Assembly: GCA_002452855.1 (NCBI GenBank)
Contig: DKFS01000037.1
Location: 1-13,806 of the forward strand
Direction: 5' to 3'
Source of the DNA: Sulfurospirillum sp. UBA6790
Lineage (GTDB): Bacteria; Campylobacterota; Campylobacteria; Campylobacterales; Sulfurospirillaceae
Length of the DNA stretch: 13,806 nt
The position numbers were made by a program, and so were the translations under genes. Below are positions 7,163 through 13,652 of this stretch, piece by piece. The notes under the pieces were generated by a model. It was not told the origin of the DNA. It did no database searches and saw only the letters and a program-made list of their open reading frames with translations. The stretch's first letter is position 1. Each line of letters starts with the position of its first letter.

Positions 7163-8591
7163 CGTTGTCTTCCTGTTCGACGTCTCTTTCACCTTTTGCG
7201 CGAGGATAAAGGAGAATTGGAGAGCCTTCTAAGTTAAAATGCTCGCGTAATTTATTGGCAAGATAGCGTCTGTAACTAAAATGAAGGGAACGCGGTTTAT
7301 TCATAACCAATGCGATACGTGGAGGCTTTGTTAAGTATTGGGTCGCAAAATAAATTTTGACGACTTTTGAGTGGTCACTTGGAATTTGATGCTTAATCGT
7401 CGCATCTTTGATGACTTCATTGAGGACACGTGTTGGAAGATGCTGTGAATAATTGGCATAGACTTCTAAAATCATATCTTTGATTTTTGAAACCCTTTGT
7501 TTGCTTTTTGCCGAAACGGTAATCAGTGGGGCATAGGAAAGAAACTTAAAGCGGTGTCTGACTTCAGCGGTCACTTTTTCATAATCATCCATCGCATTGT
7601 CCCATTTGTTTAAAACAATGATGCACGCAAGATGATTCTCTTCTACCAGTCCTGCGATACGCTCATCCAGCTCTAAAAAAGGTTCACTGGTGTCTAAAAC
7701 AAGTAATGCAATGTTAGCACGTTCTAGCATCTCTTTGGTACGCATAAGCGCGAATTTTTCAATGCCTTCTATTTTCCCACGACGACGAAGTCCTGCGGTA
7801 TCGACAAAATTGATAATTTTATCTTCGTACTCAATACTCTCATCCACGGGGTCAATCGTTGTGCCAGCCACACTACTCACCACAGCGCGTTGTTTACCAA
7901 CAAGCGCATTTAAAAGAGAACTTTTTCCCACATTCACACGTCCAATAATCGCAACGTTGATTTGATTGGTTTCAACTTCTTCGACTACTTCAGGAATCGC
8001 TTCTTCATCGTCTTCCTCCAAGGATTCTTCGTCATCCCAATCGTCTTCATAGGATTCCTCATCATTCTCGTCTTCATCGCTTGGAGGCGGTGTCGCACCT
8101 TCAACCGCTGGTAAAAATCCACCGATCCACTCTAAAAGAGCACTGACCCCTCGGTTATGCGATACGGAAATCGGGAATACATTTTCCGCACCAAATTCGC
8201 TAAATTCCCAAGCGCGCTCCATCTCTTTATCGTTGTCAATTTTATTGATGACTAAGGCGATGGGCTTATTGCGTGCTTGAAGTGCATAAAAAATCTTTTT
8301 CTCTTCATCACTCGGAAGCAGTTTGCCATCGACGACCATAATGATAATATCTGCTTTTTTAGACGTCTCCATAGACATGTTATGAACGTTTTCAAAGAGC
8401 TCAGATGATTTATCAAGCCCGCCTGTATCAAGGATAAGGCAAGGTTTTTCAGTGATATAGACTTGTTGTGTTTTAATATCGCGTGTTGTGCCGCTAAAAT
8501 CAGACGTAATAGCGATACGTTGTTTAGCGATACGGTTAAAAAGGGAGCTTTTGCCAACATTGGGCAGCCCGATAATTGTTATTTTTTTCAT
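7149..8591 (-). CDS. der: Ribosome-assembly GTPase Der (EngA)
   Basis: Essential GTPase with two tandem G domains that assists maturation of the 50S ribosomal subunit. It has 480 residues, close to E. coli Der. G domain 1 has GLPNVGKSS (8-16), GTTRD (34-38), DTGG (55-58) and NKID (116-119). G domain 2 has GRVNVGKSS (217-225), GTTIDP (243-248), DTAG (264-267) and NKWD (328-331). The C-terminal KH-like domain (about 375-465) includes the basic patch KPRSLHFSYRRYLANKL. Between the G domains, residues 172-207 are a linker that is about two-thirds Asp and Glu, with one Trp. The start ATG has AAAGG five bases upstream and a TATAAT box 36 bases upstream. It is the first gene of the der-aroK-trpS-serS-pflB run. 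Confidence 0.98.
   Translation of the reverse strand: MKKITIIGLPNVGKSSLFNRIAKQRIAITSDFSGTTRDIKTQQVYITEKPCLILDTGGLDKSSELFENVHNMSMETSKKADIIIMVVDGKLLPSDEEKKIFYALQARNKPIALVINKIDNDKEMERAWEFSEFGAENVFPISVSHNRGVSALLEWIGGFLPAVEGATPPPSDEDENDEESYEDDWDDEESLEEDDEEAIPEVVEEVETNQINVAIIGRVNVGKSSLLNALVGKQRAVVSSVAGTTIDPVDESIEYEDKIINFVDTAGLRRRGKIEGIEKFALMRTKEMLERANIALLVLDTSEPFLELDERIAGLVEENHLACIIVLNKWDNAMDDYEKVTAEVRHRFKFLSYAPLITVSAKSKQRVSKIKDMILEVYANYSQHLPTRVLNEVIKDATIKHQIPSDHSKVVKIYFATQYLTKPPRIALVMNKPRSLHFSYRRYLANKLREHFNLEGSPILLYPRAKGERDVEQEDNGAES
7169..7174 (-). promoter_or_regulatory. Ribosome binding site deciding the aroK start
   Basis: AGGAAG on the minus strand, 6 bases before GTG 7160-7162 and inside the last codons of der. 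It favours the shorter AroK and implies that ribosomes finishing der can restart on aroK. Confidence 0.6.
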
Positions 8592-8626
8592 AGTAACCTT
8601 TAATAATGTGTACCTAAATGGGATAC

Positions 8627-8632
8627 ATTATA
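8627..8632 (-). promoter_or_regulatory. -10 box (TATAAT) of the der operon
   Basis: In the 55-base gap between mscS and der, the minus strand reads AAAGGTATAATGTATCC, a perfect -10 hexamer. Transcription would start near 8620, leaving a 5' UTR of about 29 bases. No -35 consensus is visible. The box makes der and the genes after it independent of readthrough from mscS. Confidence 0.62.
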
Positions 8633-8646
8633 CCTTTTGTTTGCTG

Positions 8647-9717
8647 TTATTTTGGTAAACTCTCGACATAGAGCGATTGGCTAGGGAAGGCGAAACTGGT
8701 TCCATGTTTTGCGACAATTTGCATGATTTTAAAATTGACATCTTCTTTTACATGTAAATAGTCATTCCAGACCGTTGTTTTCGTAAAACAGTAGAGAAAA
8801 ATGCTTAACGCGCTGTTCTCAAATTCATCAAAATTAACAAGAATGGTCTCTTGATGAATTTCAGGATGGTGTTTCAGCATCGTTTTAATGTCACCCACAA
8901 TTGCTTGCATTTGTTCAACCGTGGTGTTGTACGTGAGTCCAATTCTCGTTCGAATACGACGTTTTCCCATACGCGACCAATTGGTAATCGGGGTATTGGC
9001 AAGCGTTGCGTTGGGAACACTGACTAACGCTTGGGCAAATGTACGGACTTTGGTGGAACGAATACCGATTTCTTCAATAAACCCTTCGACCAAAGGCGTC
9101 TCTACCCAATCGCCAACTTTAAAAGGACGGTCACCAAAGATAACGAGCGAACCGAAAAGATTGGCAACTGTGTCTTTCGCTGCCAACGCAAATGCCAAAC
9201 CTCCAAGCCCCAGCGATGCAACAAAGGCGCTCACATTGATGCCCCATTCTTGTAAAATAGCCATGACTCCTAGTGCGATAATAATCACACGCATGGTTTT
9301 GGTCAAAAAGTTCTGAATATCGGAATGGAGTTCTTTGCCAAATTTTGAAGAAAAAAGATGAAAAAGGTGTGAAAATGCATCCACAAGGCGGTATAAAATC
9401 CAAAAAATAACAAAGATAAATACGGAGCGAACAAACAACTCTAAAAAGCGGTCAATGCCATCAACAGGAAGCCATCGCATCGAAAAATAAACGCCACCTA
9501 AAACAATTGAGACTTTTAAAGGTTCTTCAATAACATCAATGAGCTTATCATCGTTAAGCGTTTTTGTTCTGTTGGCAAGTTTGCGTAATGGTTTGAGCAG
9601 AATCTTGCTCAGTAAGGTACGACATAAAAGTGAAAAAAAGAAAATTGCGATAGCAATGCCTATGTGTGTGATAGGAATGCTCCACAGCTTATAGTTTAGA
9701 ATAAGATGAAAATCCAT
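8647..9717 (-). CDS. MscS-family small-conductance mechanosensitive channel
   Basis: Inner-membrane channel that opens under membrane tension and releases solutes during osmotic down-shock. With the ATG at 9715-9717 it has 356 residues; GGGAG (9723-9727) lies 5 bases upstream, and a -10-like TAAAAT at 9753-9758 would make the upstream GTG (9760-9762) untranscribed. I see about five membrane helices (roughly 12-35, 68-85, 92-115, 141-157 and 161-190). The last is the Gly/Ala-rich pore helix with GLGGLAFALAAKDTVANLFG (170-189), followed by the family phrase DRPFKVGDWV (196-205) and a cytoplasmic beta/alpha vestibule. It has two more helices than E. coli MscS, as in several larger paralogues. 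Which MscS subfamily it belongs to I cannot say, so no gene symbol is given. It carries a palindrome copy at 8747-8758. Confidence 0.9.
   Translation of the reverse strand: MDFHLILNYKLWSIPITHIGIAIAIFFFSLLCRTLLSKILLKPLRKLANRTKTLNDDKLIDVIEEPLKVSIVLGGVYFSMRWLPVDGIDRFLELFVRSVFIFVIFWILYRLVDAFSHLFHLFSSKFGKELHSDIQNFLTKTMRVIIIALGVMAILQEWGINVSAFVASLGLGGLAFALAAKDTVANLFGSLVIFGDRPFKVGDWVETPLVEGFIEEIGIRSTKVRTFAQALVSVPNATLANTPITNWSRMGKRRIRTRIGLTYNTTVEQMQAIVGDIKTMLKHHPEIHQETILVNFDEFENSALSIFLYCFTKTTVWNDYLHVKEDVNFKIMQIVAKHGTSFAFPSQSLYVESLPK
8747..8758. repeat. Palindrome TTTACATGTAAA, copy 3 (in mscS)
   Basis: Perfect 12-bp palindrome inside the mscS coding region. In the gene's frame it is read TTA CAT GTA AA, encoding Leu-His-Val-Lys in DYLHVKEDV near the C-terminus. 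Confidence 0.85.
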
Positions 9718-9752
9718 ACTCTCTCCCGAAGCTAAGATGTAAAAATCAACGG

Positions 9753-9758
9753 ATTTTA
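9753..9758 (-). promoter_or_regulatory. -10-like box (TAAAAT) for mscS
   Basis: The minus strand reads GTGTTAAAATCCG. It has five of six -10 consensus bases and stands 36 bases before the preferred mscS ATG, the same spacing as the der promoter. No -35 is visible. Confidence 0.4.
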
Positions 9759-9771
9759 ACACATAATGGAT

Positions 9772-9777
9772 TAAGAT
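9772..9777 (+). promoter_or_regulatory. Weak -10-like box (TAAGAT) for the EamA-kdsA-ovoA cluster
   Basis: A four-of-six match in the mscS/EamA divergent gap, 31 bases before the preferred GTG start at 9808. It would place the transcript start at about 9784, almost on top of the alternative ATG at 9787. It is the best candidate I can see, but weak. Confidence 0.28.
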
Positions 9778-9796
9778 TACGTATTTATGGTCTTCA

Positions 9797-9802
9797 TTGG
9801 AG
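9797..9802 (+). promoter_or_regulatory. Ribosome binding site deciding the EamA transporter start
   Basis: TTGGAG, 5 bases before GTG 9808-9810. The ATG at 9787 has no comparable site upstream, so the GTG is preferred. Confidence 0.5.
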
Positions 9803-9807
9803 TGAGC

Positions 9808-10701
9808 GTGAAAGAGTTTTTTTTAGGGATTAACAAAGGTGTTATCTTTATGTTAATTTCTTCATTTAGTTTTGCCTTTGATGGTGCTTTTGCAAAAGTA
9901 CTCAGTCACGATATGGATTCGGTAGAAGTCGTTTTTTTTCGTAATGGACTTACGATGCTTTTTGTCGCTTTAAGTATTTTTAAATTGCCGATTAAACAAG
10001 TAGGCGGCAAGCCTTGGTTACTGCTTTTTCGAGCTGTGATTGGATTTGCTTCGATGTTGGTTTTCTTTTACAATATTGCGCATATCCCTTTGGCTGATGC
10101 CATTACCTTCTCGCGTACCGCACCAATTTTCACCGCTATTTTGGCGTTTGTTTTTCTGAAAGAAAAGATTGGTTGGAAAGGCTGGGTCGCTGTATTTGTT
10201 GGGTTTATCGGCATTGTTTTTGTGATGAAACCCAGTGGCTTGATGCTCTCAAAAACAGACGTGTTTGGGCTATGTAGCGGCCTTGGCGCGGCACTGGCTT
10301 ATACCAGCGTGCGGGAACTCAATAAAGTCTATGACACTCGCGTCATTGTGTTGGCTTTCACATCAACAGGAACGATTTTCCCTGCGCTTTTTATGGTTTT
10401 GAGTGATTATTTCCATACACCCATGTTTGATTTTATGTTGGGACATTTTGTAATGCCCTCAGGCGTAGCGTGGCTTTATATCATTTTGATGGGCTTTTCA
10501 GGTGCCATTGGTCAGGTCTATATGACCAAAGCATTTGCAACCACCAAAGCAGGCATTGTCGGCGCTGCTGGATATTCTATTATTTTCTTTTCACTGATTA
10601 TCGGCATTTTTTTAGGAGATGCCTTACCAGATTTTGCTGGACTATTTGGTATACTCTTAGTCGTTCTTAGTGGAATTATCGTAGCAAAGGAGAAAGAGTG
10701 A
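9808..10701 (+). CDS. EamA/DMT-family permease
   Basis: A 297-residue inner-membrane protein with about ten hydrophobic helices in two similar halves, the layout of drug/metabolite transporters of the EamA type. The end of the first half reads PLADAITFSRTAPIFTAILA followed by FVFLKEKIGWKGW, a typical EamA helix pair, and the second half ends in a corresponding segment (AFATTKAGIVGAAGYS then helices to LSGIIVAKEKE). The substrate cannot be told from sequence; members export amino acids, metabolites or lipid-linked sugars. It shares 4 bases with kdsA (GTGA), so the two are likely co-translated. A similar integral membrane gene precedes kdsA in C. jejuni (Cj0385c, from memory), so a link to envelope metabolism is possible but unproven. 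Confidence 0.88.
   Translation: MKEFFLGINKGVIFMLISSFSFAFDGAFAKVLSHDMDSVEVVFFRNGLTMLFVALSIFKLPIKQVGGKPWLLLFRAVIGFASMLVFFYNIAHIPLADAITFSRTAPIFTAILAFVFLKEKIGWKGWVAVFVGFIGIVFVMKPSGLMLSKTDVFGLCSGLGAALAYTSVRELNKVYDTRVIVLAFTSTGTIFPALFMVLSDYFHTPMFDFMLGHFVMPSGVAWLYIILMGFSGAIGQVYMTKAFATTKAGIVGAAGYSIIFFSLIIGIFLGDALPDFAGLFGILLVVLSGIIVAKEKE
10687..10692 (+). promoter_or_regulatory. Ribosome binding site deciding the kdsA GTG start
   Basis: AAGGAG, 5 bases before GTG 10698-10700, inside the last codons of the permease gene. It supports the GTG start and the 4-base overlap. Confidence 0.65.
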
Positions 10702-11498
10702 TTTTAATCGCAGGACCATGTGTCATTGAAAGCAGAGACAACCTTTTTAGAGTTGCAGAACAATTAATGCCTTATCATGAAGATACAACCATAGATTTTT
10801 ATTTTAAAAGCAGTTTTGACAAAGCCAATCGAACCAGTATTGATAGTTTTAGAGGTCCAGGCATGGATGAGGGGTTAAAACTACTCGATGAAGTACGAAA
10901 AGAGTTTGGGTACAACCTCTTAACCGATATTCATGATTACACCCAAGCCAAACCGGTAGGCGAAGTGGTCGATGTGCTTCAAATCCCCGCATTTTTATGC
11001 CGTCAAACGGATTTGTTGGTTGCAGCAGCACAAACAAAATGCGTGGTCAATATCAAAAAAGGGCAGTTTTTAAACCCTGCTGATATGCGCTATTCGGTCA
11101 AAAAAGTGCTCGATACCAGAGGTGTCAAAGAAGAGGGTTACGAAGCGGCTAAAAAAGCGGGTGTATGGCTTACTGAGCGCGGTAGTACGTTTGGATACGG
11201 CAATTTAGTCGTTGATGCACGTAGCTTTGTCATTATGCGCGAATTTGCCCCTGTGATTTTTGATGCAACGCATTCGGTACAAATGCCTGGAACCGAAGGG
11301 GGCAAAAGTGGTGGAAAACGCGAATTTGTCCGTCCGCTTTCACGCTCAGCCGCCGCTGTTGGCGTGGATGGATTTTTCTTTGAAACCCATTTTAATCCAT
11401 GCGAAGCGTTGTGCGACGGTCCGAATATGCTTGATTTAGAGGATTTGTCGTTGGCAATACGTGACATTAAGGCAATTCAAAATACCCTAAAGGTGTAG
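10698..11498 (+). CDS. kdsA: 3-deoxy-8-phosphooctulonate (Kdo-8-phosphate) synthase, metal-dependent type
   Basis: Condenses phosphoenolpyruvate with arabinose 5-phosphate to Kdo-8-phosphate, the precursor of the Kdo sugar linking lipid A to the rest of LPS. The protein has 266 residues and starts MILIAGPCVIES at a GTG. Cys8 in GPC marks the metal-dependent class known from Aquifex and Helicobacter; E. coli-type enzymes have Asn there. The other expected metal ligands are present: His192 (DATHSVQMPG), Glu229 (FFETHFNP) and Asp240 (CDGPN). KSSFDKANR (38-46) forms part of the PEP/phosphate site. The neighbours are the overlapping permease upstream and ovoA 2 bases downstream, so it probably belongs to a three-gene transcript. 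Confidence 0.96.
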   Translation: MILIAGPCVIESRDNLFRVAEQLMPYHEDTTIDFYFKSSFDKANRTSIDSFRGPGMDEGLKLLDEVRKEFGYNLLTDIHDYTQAKPVGEVVDVLQIPAFLCRQTDLLVAAAQTKCVVNIKKGQFLNPADMRYSVKKVLDTRGVKEEGYEAAKKAGVWLTERGSTFGYGNLVVDARSFVIMREFAPVIFDATHSVQMPGTEGGKSGGKREFVRPLSRSAAAVGVDGFFFETHFNPCEALCDGPNMLDLEDLSLAIRDIKAIQNTLKV

Positions 11499-11500
11499 GT

Positions 11501-13591
11501 ATGCAATTGATTCCAACACGAAATGTTCTTCTGAATGTAGGTGATGCGGAGCACAAAAGGCAAGAAATTAGGGACTATTTTTTAAAAACATATAGCCTTT
11601 ACGAAAAACTGTTTGAACTGATGAAGGATGAAGAGAGTTACTATCTCACAGCAGACCCACTGCGTCATCCTTTGGTTTTTTATTTTGGGCATACCGCGAC
11701 ATTTTTTATCAATAAACTTGTTCTAGCCAAACTCTTAGATAAGCGTATCAATCCTACTTATGAGTCCATTTTTGCTATTGGCGTGGACGAAATGAGTTGG
11801 GATGATTTGAACCAAGAACATTATAAATGGCCTAAAATTGCTGAAATTAAAGCGTATCGTGATGCGGTGAAAACCAAAATCTTAGAACTGATTGATACCT
11901 TGCCTCTTCGTATGCCTATTTCGTGGGAAAGTCCATTTTGGGCGATTTTGATGGGTATTGAGCATGAACGCATTCATCTTGAAACATCATCGGTTTTAAT
12001 ACGCCAACTTCCGTTGGATAAAGTTCAACCAAGCGATTTTTGGAAAGTCTGTCCTCTTGATACGCCCATTGTGGAAAATACGTTATTACATGTAAACGGA
12101 ACAACGCTTCGTTTGGAAAAGAAAAAAGACGATGCGCTGTACGGATGGGATAACGAATATGGTTTACATGTAAAAGAGGTCAAAGCATTTAAAGCTTCGA
12201 AATATCTTGTGAGTAATGCCGAATTTTTGAGTTTTATTGAAGACGGTGGTTATGAAAATGAGCGCTATTGGAATGAAGAGGGGTGGAAATGGAAGTGTTA
12301 TAAAAACGCCACAATGCCTCTTTTCTGGCGCAAAGATACGTCAGGCTACCGTCTTCGATTGGTAGCAGAAGAGATAGCGATGCCATGGAGTTGGCCTGTT
12401 GAGATTAATTATCTTGAAGCCAAAGCCTTTTGTAATTGGAAAAGTGCCAAAACAGGCAAATCGATACGCCTTCCAAGTGAGGAAGAGTGGTATGTTCTGC
12501 GCGATTTACATGTAAAAAAAGACGAGCCCTTTTGGGAGAAGGCTCCTGGCAATGTCAATTTAGAATATTTTGCCTCATCTGTCCCTGTCGATACCTTCGC
12601 TTTTGGTGAATTCTATGATGTCATCGGCAATGTGTGGCAGTGGAGTGAAACCCCTATGAATGGGTTTGATGGCTTTGAAGTTCACCCACTTTATGATGAT
12701 TTTTCGGTTCCTACGTTTGATGATAGACACACTATCATGAAGGGTGGTTCGTGGATTAGCACGGGCAATGAACTGATTCGCTCTTCTCGTTATGCGTTTC
12801 GCCGTCATTTTTACCAACATGCAGGATTTCGTTATGTTGAATCCAATGACCCAGTGGAAACCCATTCTGTATTTTATGAAACTGATTTTGCCCTTTCTGA
12901 AATTTGTCATGCGCATTTTGGTGAAAAAGAAAATAATTACTATGAGACAATGGCTCAGCTTTGCATTGATTTGGGGAGCGCAAAAACAAAAGCCTTGGAA
13001 ATTGGGTGTGGCATAGGGCGCGGAACTTTTGCGCTTGCAAAAGCATTTTCTATGGTTCATGGTATTGAATTTACGGCACGAGTCGTACGTTTGGCAACGA
13101 ATTTCAAAGAGAGCGGAAAACTCAAATATGCCCTGAAAGAAGAGGGCGAATTAGCTTCGTTTCTTGAGCGAAATCTCAGTGATTTTGGCATCGACCCTAA
13201 GTCTCAAAAAGTAGAGTTTTGGCAAGCAGACCCACACAATATGAAGCCTTATTTTGATGGCTATGACCTCATCCTTGCCAATGATATTTTAGATACGCTT
13301 TATGATCCAGTACTATTTTTAAAGACGATAAAAGAGCGGCTCAATGAGAAGGGGTTGTTAGTGATTGCAAGCAGCTATGACTGGGATGAAAGTAAAACAC
13401 CGAAGGAAAAATGGTTGGGTGGCATTAAGAAAAATGGTGAAAAGTACAGTACATACGATGCTTTAAACGAACATCTAAGTTCATCGTTTACCAACATACA
13501 AGAACCAATAAACATAGCGTTAGTACGCTATGTCAGCGAGCGCAAAAGTGTGATAAAAACGTTACACGTGAGCGTGTGGAAAAAACGATAA
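11501..13591 (+). CDS. ovoA: OvoA: 5-histidylcysteine sulfoxide synthase fused to 4-mercaptohistidine N1-methyltransferase
   Basis: First enzyme of ovothiol A synthesis: a non-haem iron enzyme joins cysteine to the histidine ring using O2. A later step by the PLP lyase OvoB yields 4-mercaptohistidine, which the C-terminal domain methylates. The 696 residues show all three expected domains. A DinB-like helical domain (about 15-180) has FGH at 62-64 and EHERIHLE (154-161), giving the HxxxHxE iron site with His155 and His159. An FGE-sulfatase-like domain (about 225-448) includes RLPSEEEWYVLRD, GNVWQWSE and MKGGSWIS...FRRHFYQHAGFRY. A Rossmann SAM methyltransferase (about 455-696) has LEIGCGIGRGTF (499-510). 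No ovoB is in the window. It starts 2 bases after kdsA with AAAGG upstream, and separates kdsA from ribH, which are adjacent in C. jejuni as I recall. Confidence 0.94.
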   Translation: MQLIPTRNVLLNVGDAEHKRQEIRDYFLKTYSLYEKLFELMKDEESYYLTADPLRHPLVFYFGHTATFFINKLVLAKLLDKRINPTYESIFAIGVDEMSWDDLNQEHYKWPKIAEIKAYRDAVKTKILELIDTLPLRMPISWESPFWAILMGIEHERIHLETSSVLIRQLPLDKVQPSDFWKVCPLDTPIVENTLLHVNGTTLRLEKKKDDALYGWDNEYGLHVKEVKAFKASKYLVSNAEFLSFIEDGGYENERYWNEEGWKWKCYKNATMPLFWRKDTSGYRLRLVAEEIAMPWSWPVEINYLEAKAFCNWKSAKTGKSIRLPSEEEWYVLRDLHVKKDEPFWEKAPGNVNLEYFASSVPVDTFAFGEFYDVIGNVWQWSETPMNGFDGFEVHPLYDDFSVPTFDDRHTIMKGGSWISTGNELIRSSRYAFRRHFYQHAGFRYVESNDPVETHSVFYETDFALSEICHAHFGEKENNYYETMAQLCIDLGSAKTKALEIGCGIGRGTFALAKAFSMVHGIEFTARVVRLATNFKESGKLKYALKEEGELASFLERNLSDFGIDPKSQKVEFWQADPHNMKPYFDGYDLILANDILDTLYDPVLFLKTIKERLNEKGLLVIASSYDWDESKTPKEKWLGGIKKNGEKYSTYDALNEHLSSSFTNIQEPINIALVRYVSERKSVIKTLHVSVWKKR
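12086..12095. repeat. Palindrome TTACATGTAA, copy 4 (in ovoA)
   Basis: Ten-base palindrome (ATTACATGTAAA in context, so the outermost pair is lost). Read TTA CAT GTA AAC, encoding Leu196-His-Val-Asn of OvoA. Confidence 0.75.
12163..12174. repeat. Palindrome TTTACATGTAAA, copy 5 (in ovoA)
   Basis: Perfect 12-bp copy 77 bases after copy 4, encoding Leu222-His-Val-Lys at the start of the FGE-like domain. Confidence 0.85.
12505..12516. repeat. Palindrome TTTACATGTAAA, copy 6 (in ovoA)
   Basis: Perfect 12-bp copy, encoding Leu336-His-Val-Lys of OvoA; again in the TTA CAT GTA frame. Confidence 0.85.
13512..13533 (+). other. Perfect inverted repeat in the 3' end of ovoA
   Basis: ACATAGCGT (13512-13520) and ACGCTATGT (13525-13533) form a 9-bp stem with a TAGT loop, 58 bases before the ovoA stop. 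No T-tract follows. It could be an mRNA 3' structure or coincidence. Confidence 0.4.
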
Positions 13592-13614
13592 TAGTTCTCT
13601 AATCAAAAATGCGG

Positions 13615-13620
13615 TATTAT
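13615..13620 (+). promoter_or_regulatory. -10-like box (TATTAT) for ribH
   Basis: GCGGTATTATTGAAC in the 61-base gap between ovoA and ribH, after the AT-rich stretch 13588-13610. Five of six bases match TATAAT, and the 32-base distance to the ribH ATG resembles the der and mscS promoters. It would let ribH be transcribed apart from ovoA. Confidence 0.42.
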
Positions 13621-13652
13621 TGAACCACTTTACAAATAATTGAAGGATTGTT

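Noticed and set aside
7163..7192. Longer AroK starting at GTG 7190-7192
   Set aside because: It would overlap der by 44 bases, add 10 non-family residues, and lacks a good ribosome binding site, whereas GTG 7160-7162 has AGGAAG six bases upstream.
8592..8646. Hairpin TGTATCC...GGTACA in the mscS-der gap as a terminator
   Set aside because: It has only about six pairs with a bulge and no T-tract, and it overlaps the expected transcription start of der.
9718..9762. Longer MscS starting at GTG 9760-9762
   Set aside because: GGGAG lies correctly before the ATG at 9715-9717, and the best -10 box would sit inside the longer reading frame.
12575..13060. Minus-strand ORF of 161 codons opposite ovoA
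   Set aside because: It is fully inside the FGE and methyltransferase coding region of ovoA, has no recognisable domain, and its Arg/Lys/Cys-rich composition fits an antisense shadow.
13592..13652. Terminator or FMN riboswitch between ovoA and ribH
   Set aside because: The gap is only 61 bases, far too short for an FMN aptamer, and no stem is visible; only a -10-like box and a ribosome binding site were found.
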